Part shown: piece by piece, positions 35,192 to 43,050 of the stretch
How positions within the stretch are numbered: the first letter of the stretch is position 1
How the letters are laid out: each line of letters opens with the position of its first letter
Source of the DNA: Bacillota bacterium
Lineage (GTDB): Bacteria; Bacillota; Clostridia; Lachnospirales; Lachnospiraceae
Direction of reading: 5' to 3'
NCBI GenBank assembly: GCA_023436225.1
Contig: JAEZKA010000056.1
Span: forward strand, 62,001 to 126,000
Length of the DNA stretch: 64,000 nucleotides
The notes under the pieces: model-generated
Databases searched by the model: none
Told to the model about the DNA's origin: nothing
Seen by the model: only the letters and a program-made list of their open reading frames with translations
Position numbers and translations under genes: made by a program

Positions 35192-35860
35192 TTATATTCT
35201 TGATTTATACCCTAGCCCGCGAATCGTCATTATTTCGAAGTCAGTACAATGTTCAAATTTTCTACGAAGCTTCTTTATATGAGAATCTATGGTTCGGTCA
35301 TCTACTTCTGTATCCATTCCCCATATCTCATCCAATAACTCCTGCCTTGTAAATATCTTACCTGGATTACTAAGAAGCTTAAAAAGCAGATAGAATTCCT
35401 TGGGTGGCATTTCGAAGATCTCCTCATCGATCTTAACGGTCAGAGCATTATAATCAAGAAGGGTATTACCGATTACTAGCTTTTTTTCGTTAGCAATTTG
35501 AGCTCTTCTTAGCAATGCTTTCACTCGAAGTACCAATTCTCTCATACTGATCGGCTTAATCATATAATCATCCGTCCCAGCACGAAATCCTTTTTCCATA
35601 TCCTCAAATTGATTCTTAGCCGTAACCATTAGAAACGGAATTGTATACGCTGCATCTCGAAGCTCCCTTACTAATTGATACCCATCCATATTGGGCATCA
35701 TAATATCACTAATAATCAAATCAATGTGTTCCTTCTCCAGTAGGTCTAAAGCCTGTTCTCCGTCAAATGCTGCAAACACGCTGTAAGACTCCTGACGAAG
35801 CTTGGAACATATCATCTTATTCAGTATTTCATCATCTTCAACCACAAGGATGGAGAACAT
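35192..35860 (-). CDS. OmpR-type response regulator (HssR-like context)
   Basis: 222 residues. The receiver has phospho-acceptor Asp near residue 52 (LIISDIMMPNMDGY), and a winged-helix output domain ends in IRGLGYKSRI. It is followed by its kinase after 19 bases and preceded by an ABC ATPase gene. It most likely controls the ABC genes of its own operon, as HssR controls hrtAB in staphylococci. The parallel is by gene order and sequence character. Confidence 0.92.
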   Translation of the reverse strand: MFSILVVEDDEILNKMICSKLRQESYSVFAAFDGEQALDLLEKEHIDLIISDIMMPNMDGYQLVRELRDAAYTIPFLMVTAKNQFEDMEKGFRAGTDDYMIKPISMRELVLRVKALLRRAQIANEKKLVIGNTLLDYNALTVKIDEEIFEMPPKEFYLLFKLLSNPGKIFTRQELLDEIWGMDTEVDDRTIDSHIKKLRRKFEHCTDFEIMTIRGLGYKSRI

Positions 35861-35882
35861 GCTATCACCTACTTTCTATTAC

Positions 35883-36572
35883 TTAAGCATTCGCTACCTT
35901 TTTCAACTGCGCATTTTCTAATCGATATACTACATCAACGAGGTCTAATACTCTTTCATCATGAGTTACCATGATAGCCGCTTTATTATGCTTCTTAACT
36001 TCCTTTTTAATTAATTCCACTACCTGTCTGCCCCTAATTCCATCCAAGCTTGCGGTAGGCTCATCTGCTAGAATAATATCCGGATTATTCATAAAAGCTC
36101 TTGCAATTGCTACACGTTGCTTTTCACCGCCTGACATCTTTGCAGGATATTTATTCGCGCATCCTGTAAGTCCAAGATCCTCCAGCATATCATCTGCATT
36201 CATGCTAGATTTTCCTTTCTTTTTATTCATATCAATTACAAATGTCAGCTGCTCCTTCGCTGTTAGATACGGAAGCAGATGATGGCTTTGGAAAATGAAG
36301 CCAATTTTTTCCCTGCGGATTTTAACCAGTTTCTTATTTTGCTTCTTCAAAAGCTTGGATCCCCCTACCACAACGCTGCCATCCGTAGGCGAAAGCAACG
36401 CGCCGGATATGGATAGAAATGTGCTTTTACCGGAGCCGGATGGCCCAATAATTGCTACGAATTCCCCCGGCTTTACCTCAAGGGAGACATTTTCTAAAAT
36501 ATGATTTTGTTGGTCACCATCCTGATATGACTTTGATATATTATTTAACTGCAATGCATATTCATTTTTCAT
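35883..36572 (-). CDS. ABC transporter ATP-binding protein, HrtA-like
   Basis: 229 residues. Walker A is IGPSGSGKST, the Q-loop is GFIFQSHHLLPYLTA, the signature is MSGGEKQRVAIARAFMNN, and Walker B is IILADEPTASLD, followed by the H-loop VTHD. The QSHHLLPYL and AFMNNPDIILADEP segments closely follow staphylococcal HrtA (QSSHLVPYL, AFMNNPKIILADEP). It overlaps the permease stop by one base (TAATG). It should energise haem or lipophilic-compound efflux if the HrtA assignment is right. Confidence 0.88.
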   Translation of the reverse strand: MKNEYALQLNNISKSYQDGDQQNHILENVSLEVKPGEFVAIIGPSGSGKSTFLSISGALLSPTDGSVVVGGSKLLKKQNKKLVKIRREKIGFIFQSHHLLPYLTAKEQLTFVIDMNKKKGKSSMNADDMLEDLGLTGCANKYPAKMSGGEKQRVAIARAFMNNPDIILADEPTASLDGIRGRQVVELIKKEVKKHNKAAIMVTHDERVLDLVDVVYRLENAQLKKVANA

Positions 36573-37663
36573 TATTCATTACCTCCTATTATAACAATTG
36601 GATCAACTTTTGCAACTTTTCTTATGGATACCAAGCTGGTAAATAATGAGACCACGATAAAGACAATGGATATAATAATTACCATTGGTATCTGCAGAGA
36701 GAACGGCATACTACTTGGGAGTATGGACGCCATACCGATTGCCAGAAGGTTGCCGATTGCCACTCCAATGATGGAAAGAATTAGAACCTGACTCATTATA
36801 TATCTTGTAAGCTCTAGCATCTTCATTCCGATTGCTTTCAGAACACCAAACTGCTTTTGCTTCTGTATCGTAATGACATAAAAGAATACACCTAGCACGG
36901 CTGCAGAGATTATTACCAGAACCCAAAGTATCATTTTAATTGTTAATTGCTCAGCAGCATATCCCGGAAGATTATTAACTATGGTTGCTTTATCCACAAC
37001 CTCCAGTCCCTTGATGTTGATATGTTCGATGTCTGAGCCTTGAACTGCGATTGCATTATACTTCTCTATATAGGAGGAATTCACCTCTTTATTAAGTGCT
37101 GTAAAGGTATCGGTCCCAATAAAGCCCACGGGTGAATGGCCATAAATCTCATCCTCTGTAAATCCTACGACCGTAAGTGGAAGTCCTGTTACAGAATCCT
37201 CTATTACATCACCAAGAGCGATATCCTGCTCCTGAAAGGAGGCATCCAGTACAACCGAGTATTCTGTGGAAGAATTGGATATTGGCATCCCTTCTGTGAT
37301 GTCAGGAGAAAGGAAGCTCTCCGGATCAATAACAAAATAAGTGATGTCTAATTTCTTTTCATCGAGTAGCGTATTTACATTTGATCTTTTAATATTCAGA
37401 TTTGTAACTTTGTCATTCGTTTGAGAAGCTACTTGTTCCAACGTTTCTGTATCCATATTCGATATAGTAATTAATTTTTCTGCATCTGTGCTGATTACGA
37501 AATACTCGGCATCTGTCTTTTCAACCGAAGCACTAATCGCCCATCCAAGTCCATTTGCCAGACCTGATAAAAATATGACCATAAATATCATCAGAACCAG
37601 TACACTCTCTATCAATAAGTATTTTGTTAAGCTATGCTTTAATTCTTTCCATGCTAATTTCAT
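36572..37663 (-). CDS. FtsX-type ABC permease, HrtB-like
   Basis: 363 residues with four membrane segments, one N-terminal and three C-terminal, and a MacB-like extracellular domain between. Several segments match staphylococcal HrtB: MKLAWKEIKH-type start (MKLAWKELKH), FLSGLANGLG, FFYVITIQKQKQFGVLKAIG, SMPFSL, and KVDPIVIIGG at the end. HrtBA exports excess haem from the membrane. It leads a four-gene operon with its ATPase and a two-component system. The ribosome site AGAGGTAATGGA is well placed. The substrate is inferred from similarity only. Confidence 0.85.
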   Translation of the reverse strand: MKLAWKELKHSLTKYLLIESVLVLMIFMVIFLSGLANGLGWAISASVEKTDAEYFVISTDAEKLITISNMDTETLEQVASQTNDKVTNLNIKRSNVNTLLDEKKLDITYFVIDPESFLSPDITEGMPISNSSTEYSVVLDASFQEQDIALGDVIEDSVTGLPLTVVGFTEDEIYGHSPVGFIGTDTFTALNKEVNSSYIEKYNAIAVQGSDIEHINIKGLEVVDKATIVNNLPGYAAEQLTIKMILWVLVIISAAVLGVFFYVITIQKQKQFGVLKAIGMKMLELTRYIMSQVLILSIIGVAIGNLLAIGMASILPSSMPFSLQIPMVIIISIVFIVVSLFTSLVSIRKVAKVDPIVIIGGNE

Positions 37664-37936
37664 TCCATTACCTCTTTCATAAATATTTAATTTTTACAAT
37701 ACTCCAGAAATATGTCTATTGCAGAAACAATAGTATATTTTATCGTTTCATAATTACTAAATCGATGAATAAATATGGGAACGACTGAAGCGTCGTCTAT
37801 CTTGATTACAGCTGTAATGATTATCGATGTACCTAATATAAATCAGGATTGTGACCTGAATATGACCAAAAGAAAAGCTGACACCAATTTGATCCTCCTG
37901 GAACAAAGTGTCAGCTTACTGATACTTAAGATTCTC

Positions 37937-37980
37937 TCAATACAATAGAAGTACGCTCTGCGAACCTTCTATTGTATTGA
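37937..37980. repeat. 15-bp perfect inverted repeat (ACAATAGA hairpin)
   Basis: TCAATACAATAGAAG (37937-37951) and CTTCTATTGTATTGA (37966-37980) enclose 14 bases. A related hairpin with the same ACAATAGA/TCTATTGT ends and a similar loop is at 51457-51491. No T-run follows directly, so it is not a typical terminator. Confidence 0.7.
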
Positions 37981-37985
37981 ACAAA

Positions 37986-38024
37986 AAAAACACCTATGTC
38001 CCTCTATCATGACATAGGTATTTT
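37986..38024 (-). terminator. Terminator downstream of the 38116 gene
   Basis: AAAAACACCTATGTC (37986-38000) pairs with GACATAGGTATTTT (38011-38024). On the minus strand it is followed by TTTTTTTT. Confidence 0.8.
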
Positions 38025-38115
38025 ATTTTAATAAAGCTCTTATTAATATATTCCTTCGGCTTAAATCAATCGTATTTTGGTTGCTGAAATTCCAGGTAAT
38101 CGGGTGCCCTGTCGA

Positions 38116-38712
38116 TTAGATTACCTGAACCCGATAAGCGGGAGATTGTGGCGGTATGCTAAGAGTCTGGAAGTTGGCATGCTCCACTCGAACCATCTGC
38201 CCGGGCTGGATTTCTCTTAAGGAGATTGGTCGATTATCCTGGTTTCGTATCAAGGTGTCCCTTGAGATGGTAAATATAAACTGATCGTTAACATCATTCG
38301 GGTTTCCGGTCAGAAGAAAATTATTTCTTGTATCTACACTTATAACACGATCCATTGTAATCTCTACAGAAGGTTCCTCTTCCAAGACAACAATCCGATA
38401 AGCGTTTGACTGAGGCGGTATACTTCTAGTCATTGCAGCTGAGAAATCTGCATCGATGCGCATCCCCACACTTAAATCATATAGATTCAGCGGTCTTCCA
38501 TTTTCGTCTATGATAATCGTTCTACCTCCTATATTTAGACGAATTTCCTCCATATAGGTTACACTATTTTCTTCACTTACTTCAAATGTAATGACTAGAT
38601 AACCTGTTCTTGCGTTGTTTACAACAACTTCTTCAATAAGAGCGTTGTCTACATGTATAACATTATCACTGAGAAATACCATACCCAGTGGGGTATTACC
38701 GCTACGATCCAT
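38116..38712 (-). CDS. Protein of unknown function with an internal repeat
   Basis: 198 residues from the ATG at 38712, which has GAGG six bases upstream; the ATG at 38718 abuts the ribosome site. The protein is beta-rich with no signal or membrane segment. Two halves share a pattern: a 'V/IxRDTxI...D..GRPL/I' strand-turn, then a G-M-RV/I stretch, and a closing SIPPQSxAYRI/V (near residues 98-110 and 185-196). This suggests two small beta-barrel-like domains from a duplication. It is monocistronic with a terminator. Function not recognised. Confidence 0.6.
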   Translation of the reverse strand: MDRSGNTPLGMVFLSDNVIHVDNALIEEVVVNNARTGYLVITFEVSEENSVTYMEEIRLNIGGRTIIIDENGRPLNLYDLSVGMRIDADFSAAMTRSIPPQSNAYRIVVLEEEPSVEITMDRVISVDTRNNFLLTGNPNDVNDQFIFTISRDTLIRNQDNRPISLREIQPGQMVRVEHANFQTLSIPPQSPAYRVQVI

Positions 38713-39082
38713 AATCATCCTCTGGTTTATATGTTGTTCTAGTTATAATATATGATACTGCTATAATATGTTACTGCTTCCATGTAAATATCTTGATCCT
38801 GCTTCAGGCTTAAATGTGCTCTACTGTTTTAGTAGCGATTACATTGCATTTTAGACCTAAGACATTACTAAGTAGAACCTGACCAATATAAACCGGAGCC
38901 TGAGCTTTGATCTTCAAGTCTCTTAGTTAATCTTATTATGTATGTGCAATCAATTGCCAGTTTAAACCGCTCCATCCATCAATTCTATTCTATGGAAAAT
39001 ATGAGCAACCGCAAACAGGTCTAGATTTTATAAGCCATTTGTGGAATAATAGAAGATATCATTGAAAAATGGAGGTTTTAGA
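38713..39082. other. Divergent intergenic region before pepT
   Basis: 370 AT-rich bases between the minus-strand gene at 38116 and pepT. I see no coding frame, no strong promoter and no clear repeat. Two TATAAT-like stretches (around 38745-38770) could serve the minus-strand gene. Confidence 0.35.
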
Positions 39083-40315
39083 ATGAGAGCTTATGAAAGA
39101 TTAATTAATTATACCAAATATGCAACTGCCTCTGATGAAATGAGCACCACACATCCCAGTACCCCGGAGCAGCTAGTACTCGGTAAGGCTTTGGTTGAAG
39201 AAATGAAAAGCCTTGGTATTGCAGATGCGGCAATGGACGAGAACGGATATGTATTTGGTACGATTGAAGCTAATATTGAGAATTGGTCCGGCACGGTAAT
39301 TGGTTTTATTTCACACATGGATGTTGTCAGCTCCGTACCGTTTACTGATATTAAGACGAGGATTATCGAGAATTATGATGGATCGGAAATAACTCTGAAT
39401 GCAGAAAAAAATGTGAAGATCAATCCGGCAGAATTCGATTTTATGAAGGATTATATCGGAAAGGACCTATTAGTTACTGATGGTAATACGCTTCTCGGTG
39501 CGGATGACAAAGCCGGTGTCGCTGAGATTCTTACTATGGCAGAAACCTTATATCAACATCCTGAGATAAAGCATGGAACAATTAAAATCGGCTTTACCCC
39601 GGACGAGGAGATCGGTAAAGGATCCGATCTGTTCGATGTGAAGCGCTTCGGTGCAGATTTTGCTTACACCGTGGATGGAGCTGCCTATAACGAAGTGGAG
39701 TACGAAACCTTTAATGCTGCTGCCGCAGATGTATTGTTACAAGGAGCCAGCATCCATACGGGAGATGCCAAGGATAAGCTTGTGAATGCTTCTCTGCTTG
39801 CGATGGAATTCCATGCCCTACTACCCGAGAGAGAGCGTCCGGAATATACAGAGGAATATGAAGGCTTTTATCACTTAGACCGCCTGGAGGGTATTGTAGA
39901 TAATGCAAAAATGCATTACATCCTGCGTGATCACGATATGAATAAGCTAAATGAAAAGAAAGCGGTTATGAATGAAGCTGCCGCAAAATTAAATGAAAAA
40001 TACGGTCAAGATACTGTTCGTGTAGAAATCAAAGATACATATTACAATATGGCCGACCAGATCAAACCTCACTGGCATCTGATTGATTCCGCTTATGAAG
40101 CAATCCGTGAATTGGGCGGAACACCAATCAGCCGGCCTGTCCGCGGAGGCACCGATGGCTCAAGATTATCCTTTATGGGTCTGCCTTGTCCAAACCTTGG
40201 AACCGGCAGTCATAATCATCATGGAAAGACGGAATTTGCGTGTATTCAGGCTATGGATCAGTGCGTTGAATTACTGGTTAAGCTTGCAGAAAAGTATGCA
40301 AATAGAAATATCTGA
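39083..40315 (+). CDS. pepT: Peptidase T (tripeptide aminopeptidase)
   Basis: 410 residues from the ATG at 39083, which has GGAGG upstream; a TTG at 39062 is unlikely. It is an M20 metallopeptidase with the PepT features FISHMDVV (metal His and Asp), TDGNTLLGADDKAG (bridging Asp), FTPDEEIGKG (catalytic Glu pair), and the late FACIQ/GSHNHHGKTE region with the final metal His. It removes the N-terminal residue from tripeptides in the cytoplasm. It is monocistronic, with a strong terminator after it. Confidence 0.95.
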   Translation: MRAYERLINYTKYATASDEMSTTHPSTPEQLVLGKALVEEMKSLGIADAAMDENGYVFGTIEANIENWSGTVIGFISHMDVVSSVPFTDIKTRIIENYDGSEITLNAEKNVKINPAEFDFMKDYIGKDLLVTDGNTLLGADDKAGVAEILTMAETLYQHPEIKHGTIKIGFTPDEEIGKGSDLFDVKRFGADFAYTVDGAAYNEVEYETFNAAAADVLLQGASIHTGDAKDKLVNASLLAMEFHALLPERERPEYTEEYEGFYHLDRLEGIVDNAKMHYILRDHDMNKLNEKKAVMNEAAAKLNEKYGQDTVRVEIKDTYYNMADQIKPHWHLIDSAYEAIRELGGTPISRPVRGGTDGSRLSFMGLPCPNLGTGSHNHHGKTEFACIQAMDQCVELLVKLAEKYANRNI

Positions 40316-40330
40316 TATCTTATTTTGCTA

Positions 40331-40365
40331 AAAAGCGTGTGACGAATTAATCGTCACACGCTTTT
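40331..40365. terminator. pepT terminator
   Basis: AAAAGCGTGTGACGA (40331-40345) pairs perfectly with TCGTCACACGCTTTT (40351-40365), loop ATTAA. T-runs lie on both sides. Confidence 0.88.
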
Positions 40366-40485
40366 CTTTTCAACTAAACCTTCCATTGAATATCGATTGT
40401 ATGATACCAGAGAAATACTTGGCACATTTGATAAGTTCATGATTGGAAGTATCTTTTTTCCCATAACTGGGGTTAGTTTCACATA

Positions 40486-41346
40486 TTACAAGTTATTTTT
40501 CAGCCACGCCGCATCCTCACTTAAGCAGGTAAGCCGGTCCTTATCCGGTGCATAATTGGCTTCCCTCTCTACAAAGAAATGCATCTCTCCCTTACTCTGT
40601 GCCTCTGCTGCTGTTTTAACCGCTTTCCAGTCAACGATGCCCTGCCCGGTTGCACAGTTCAATTTCTGGTTTTCTTCCATGAACTTAAGAATTTCCGGAG
40701 GAAAAATCGGCTTACCGTCCGGTCCGATCTCAAAATGGAACGGTTTCTTTTCTGAATACATTGATGTAGCCGGCTTTGGCCCATTTACCGCATTATTTTC
40801 CTTAATATGAATTGCCATAAAGCGACCTGCGTATTTATTCAGGTATTCTACCGGATCCTGTCCTGCATTGGAGCACCAGCCACAATCCAGCTCAAAGCCG
40901 ACATAATCCGGATCCGTATTCTCAATCAAATAATCCAGAAGGTATTTTCCTCCATCTTTATTAAACTCCTGGGTGTGGTTATGATATCCTATCATTAAGC
41001 CGTGCTCTTTCGCGATTTTGCCGTATTTATTCAACAGTCCGGCCAGCTCCAAAGCTTCCTCCCTGCTTGCAAAATCGAACATGGGGCAGATAATCATTTC
41101 CCCGCCGATGGCTGCCACATAAGGGATATCCCTCTCCATATTGTCCATGCTGACATGGGAAGATACCGCCTTCAGTCCTGCTGCTTCCAGAGCCTTCTTC
41201 ATCTCCTCCGCTGACATACCTCCGTAGTTAGAGCCGGCAAATTCTACTTCCTTATAGCCCATAGCTGCAAGTTTTTGAAAAGATACCGGCATAGCATCCT
41301 GATTATCAAACCCCAATGAATATAATTGGATACCGAACTTCTCCAT
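40486..41346 (-). CDS. Sugar phosphate isomerase/epimerase-like TIM-barrel protein
   Basis: 286 residues forming one xylose-isomerase-like TIM barrel (AP endonuclease 2 superfamily). Metal-binding residues are visible in YHNHTQEF, FELDCGWCSNAG and MAIHIKENN, plus a late HFFVEREAN. The start has AGGGGGG upstream. Such proteins act on sugars or inositol derivatives; the substrate cannot be told. GH36 and other sugar genes lie within 5 kb, but it is separated from them by the MATE gene and a gap of about 300 bases. Confidence 0.82.
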   Translation of the reverse strand: MEKFGIQLYSLGFDNQDAMPVSFQKLAAMGYKEVEFAGSNYGGMSAEEMKKALEAAGLKAVSSHVSMDNMERDIPYVAAIGGEMIICPMFDFASREEALELAGLLNKYGKIAKEHGLMIGYHNHTQEFNKDGGKYLLDYLIENTDPDYVGFELDCGWCSNAGQDPVEYLNKYAGRFMAIHIKENNAVNGPKPATSMYSEKKPFHFEIGPDGKPIFPPEILKFMEENQKLNCATGQGIVDWKAVKTAAEAQSKGEMHFFVEREANYAPDKDRLTCLSEDAAWLKNNL

Positions 41347-41445
41347 ATTGTTACCCCCCTTGTATAGTAATTAAGACTTAATCAACACATACTGTTATTA
41401 TATATCATTCTGGTATATAAATCCAATCTCATTTTCTATATTGCC

Positions 41446-41477
41446 TGAACTTCTTCCTTGCATAGAAGAAGCTGACT
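41446..41477 (-). pseudogene. Remnant of a second MATE-gene 3' end
   Basis: This minus-strand stretch would encode SFFYARKKF, closely matching the C-terminal SFFYARKKV of the MATE protein encoded just upstream. About 30 bases match the region near 41658-41690, with around four differences. The similarity does not continue upstream, so only a scrap remains. Confidence 0.45.
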
Positions 41478-41641
41478 ACTACACTACGGGGGATATTGGT
41501 ATTGGGGATCTCTGGAAGCATTCCATACTTTTAAACACAGGCTGCCCTAAGTGATAGCATACTTCTTTTCCATGTCTCGAAATGCCGAAAGATATGATCT
41601 AAATCCTTAAACCAATATCCTCATAAATTAACCATTACCAT

Positions 41642-42997
41642 CTATTCCCCTCGCAGTCTGACCTTCTTCCTTGCATAAAAGAAGCTGGCCACCTGACCAA
41701 TTCCCGCCAGCGCCCAGGTGACGGGATAACAGGCAAAAAGCATGAGGACAGTAGGAAACCAAGCGAAAAAGGTAACCAACCATACGATACGCATTAGGCA
41801 GGCCCCGACTAAGGTACTGATCATCGGTAATATGGAAAAGCCCATTCCACGGGTCAAGCCAGGAAATACATTCATAATACCACCGGTAAAGTATGCTACC
41901 ATTAAGATATTGATTCGGATTATACCAAGCTGGATCACCTCAGGATCCGAGGAAAATATAGATAACAAGGGTCTGCTTAATAACATGGTCAGTCCACCCA
42001 GTACAATCCACGTTATAATGATCAATATCGTGCAGATCCTTGCTACCTTATCGATCCTGTCATATTTTTTTGCTCCCACGTTCTGCCCAGTAAAGGTGAT
42101 AGCCGTATTATAATACGCATTCATGGGAGTAGCAATAAATCCCTCGATATTACTTGCCGCAGAGCTGGCTGCCACCATGGCTGAGCCAAAGGAATTGACG
42201 GCTGATTGAATCAATACATTCGATATGGAGAACAGAAGCCCCTGCAGTCCGGCCGGTAGGCCAATTCGAACAATCTGCTTCAACTTTCTCCGGTCAATGA
42301 GCAATCCTTTCAGAGTTAGACGAATTGCTTCCTCCTTGTTACGGATAAGACATAAAAGCACTAGAAACATAGAAAGATATTGGGAAATTACCGTAGCCCA
42401 TGCAACACCATCCACACTCATATGTAGTACAAGGACAAAATAAAGGTTCAATATAACGTTTACCATACCGGATATCAGCAAATAGTACATCGGACGGCGA
42501 CTGTCACCGACAGCACGCAGTATCGCAGCACTAAAGTTGTATACCATGCTTGCAGGAAGACCCAAGAAATAAATCCTCAAATAAAGAGCTGATAAATCAA
42601 TGATATCCATTGGAGTACCCATCACAATTAATAGCGGCTTGCAAACAAAAAGCCCCAATGCCATCACAAGAAAGCCAGTAATGATGCTTATGGTAATCGA
42701 AGTATGCACCGACTTATTGACTGCATCCGGCCGTCCTGCACCACAGTCCTGAGCCACAATGACACTGGTCCCCACCGCTAGTCCCATGAATAAGTTCACA
42801 ATTAGGTTGATGATTGAACCGGTTGCACCGACTGCTGCCAGGGCTTCCTTACCGGAGAACCTTCCAACAACAACCATATCTGCAGCATTAAACATCAGCT
42901 GAAGAATATTCATTACCATAATAGGCAAAGAGAAAAGAACCATTTTCCCAAATATAGGACCGTTACACATGTCCGTATCTCGATTTTTAACTATCAT
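41642..42997 (-). CDS. MATE-family efflux transporter
   Basis: 451 residues from the ATG at 42997, which has AAAGGA upstream; the longer frame from 43090 would run into the GH36 gene. About twelve membrane segments are visible in two halves, with the family features FNAADMVVVGRFSGKEALAAVG near the start and QNVGAKKYDR in the second half. It would expel drugs or metabolites by Na+ or H+ antiport. It starts 53 bases after GH36 on the same strand and could be co-transcribed. The substrate is not predictable. Confidence 0.92.
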   Translation of the reverse strand: MIVKNRDTDMCNGPIFGKMVLFSLPIMVMNILQLMFNAADMVVVGRFSGKEALAAVGATGSIINLIVNLFMGLAVGTSVIVAQDCGAGRPDAVNKSVHTSITISIITGFLVMALGLFVCKPLLIVMGTPMDIIDLSALYLRIYFLGLPASMVYNFSAAILRAVGDSRRPMYYLLISGMVNVILNLYFVLVLHMSVDGVAWATVISQYLSMFLVLLCLIRNKEEAIRLTLKGLLIDRRKLKQIVRIGLPAGLQGLLFSISNVLIQSAVNSFGSAMVAASSAASNIEGFIATPMNAYYNTAITFTGQNVGAKKYDRIDKVARICTILIIITWIVLGGLTMLLSRPLLSIFSSDPEVIQLGIIRINILMVAYFTGGIMNVFPGLTRGMGFSILPMISTLVGACLMRIVWLVTFFAWFPTVLMLFACYPVTWALAGIGQVASFFYARKKVRLRGE

Positions 42998-43050
42998 TTT
43001 TATCGCTTCCTTTGTTTTATGTCGATTTTTCGTCAATAAATGGTAAAATC

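Larger units (their letters stand above)
37664..38115. other. Intergenic region with several inverted repeats
   Basis: No gene is seen. Features: GAAACAATA-N8-TATCGTTTC at 37722-37747 in the upstream region of the HrtB-like gene; AAGCTGACAC/GTGTCAGCTT (37875-37884 and 37909-37918); a perfect 15-bp inverted repeat at 37937-37980; and the terminator at 37986. The first could be a regulator site. Confidence 0.5.
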
